A stretch of DNA of 64,000 nt, taken from CAWBVG01 sp963792175 (lineage in GTDB: Bacteria; Acidobacteriota; Vicinamibacteria; Vicinamibacterales; CAVVIG01). The stretch lies in contig CAWBVG010000028.1 in NCBI GenBank assembly GCA_963792175.1, forward strand, positions 8,155 to 72,154, in the 5' to 3' direction. Each line of letters starts with the position of its first letter. Position 1 is the first letter of the stretch. The notes under the pieces were generated by a model, which saw nothing but the letters and a program-made list of their open reading frames with translations, made no database searches and had not been told where the DNA came from. Shown here one piece after another: positions 63,953 through 64,000 of the stretch. The position numbers and the translations under genes were made by a program.

Positions 63953-63966
63953 CCCTAATCCCGTGT
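63953..63966. repeat. Short heptamer repeat CCCTAAT
   Basis: Two copies of CCCTAAT plus a partial third lie just after the permease stop. They are the GC-richer relative of the ATTCCTA repeats at 13431 and 34478. Confidence 0.55.
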
Positions 63967-63972
63967 CACGGC

Positions 63973-64000
63973 TCAGAAGCTCGCGTATTCCAGAATCTCC
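63973..64000 (-). CDS. Last codons of a minus-strand gene, partial
   Basis: Read on the minus strand the window ends in EILEYASF followed by TGA (63973-63975). Too short to identify; placement after a terminator-like repeat and convergent with the permease supports a real gene end. Confidence 0.3.

Overview
The window is high-GC DNA from a Gram-negative soil-type bacterium, most likely an acidobacterium of the Vicinamibacteria type. The evidence is the gene mix: Oar-like TonB-dependent receptors with an N-terminal carboxypeptidase-regulatory domain, a large MacB/FtsX-type permease without its own ATPase (ADOP family), several Hanks-type Ser/Thr kinases fused to TPR or beta-propeller domains, several quinoprotein dehydrogenases, and many enzymes of cytosolic type carrying Tat or Sec export signals. 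There is no rRNA, tRNA, CRISPR array, integrase or IS transposase that I can see, and the taxonomic call is an inference.

Layout. 1-5.7 kb: gltD and gltB (glutamate synthase), minus strand. 5.8-12.2 kb: DUF2252 and DUF4159 proteins, then an alkylsulfatase-like metallo-beta-lactamase, a secreted protein of unknown role and an exported VOC protein; an unknown secreted protein faces them. 12.5-25.8 kb: a plant cell-wall sugar region with an exported amidohydrolase, an unknown lipoprotein overlapping a PL22 oligogalacturonate lyase, a TPR kinase, a second PL22 lyase, a large intact TonB receptor, L-rhamnose mutarotase and a divergent regulator joining an IclR-type HTH to a sugar-binding domain. 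25.8-31.2 kb: quinoprotein-cytochrome c fusion and a propeller-bearing kinase. 31.5-34.5 kb: gamma-glutamyltransferase divergent from a thioredoxin-fold protein. 34.5-41 kb: a second quinoprotein, two exported TIM-barrel isomerases, an esterase, DUF1080 and PIG-L proteins. 41-44 kb: a third kinase. 44-52 kb: a third quinoprotein plus an exported nitrogen/carbon catabolic set (amidohydrolase, SelA-like PLP enzyme, RraA-like protein, lactate permease, RidA). 52-58.3 kb: two TonB receptors. 58.5-64 kb: DUF362 protein and partner, two small proteins, and the ADOP permease.

Two observations stand out. (1) The thioredoxin-fold gene at 33413-34466 has an in-frame TGA at 34155-34157 exactly where the first cysteine of the CxxC motif should be (WATT-U-TQC). 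It is followed by a perfect 8-bp hairpin with a GGU loop, which is the expected layout of a bacterial selenocysteine site and its SECIS. (2) Three copies of a roughly 300-bp nested palindromic element (24031, 28175, 31233) show paired base changes that keep the stems. Four of the six element ends coincide with the stop codon of the neighbouring gene.

Many genes (gltB, gltD, two kinases, two TonB receptors, GGT and others) are split by single-base frame changes while protein similarity continues in another frame. Intact long genes lie among them. This looks like residual indels in a long-read assembly rather than mass pseudogenisation, so the split genes are annotated here over their full span.
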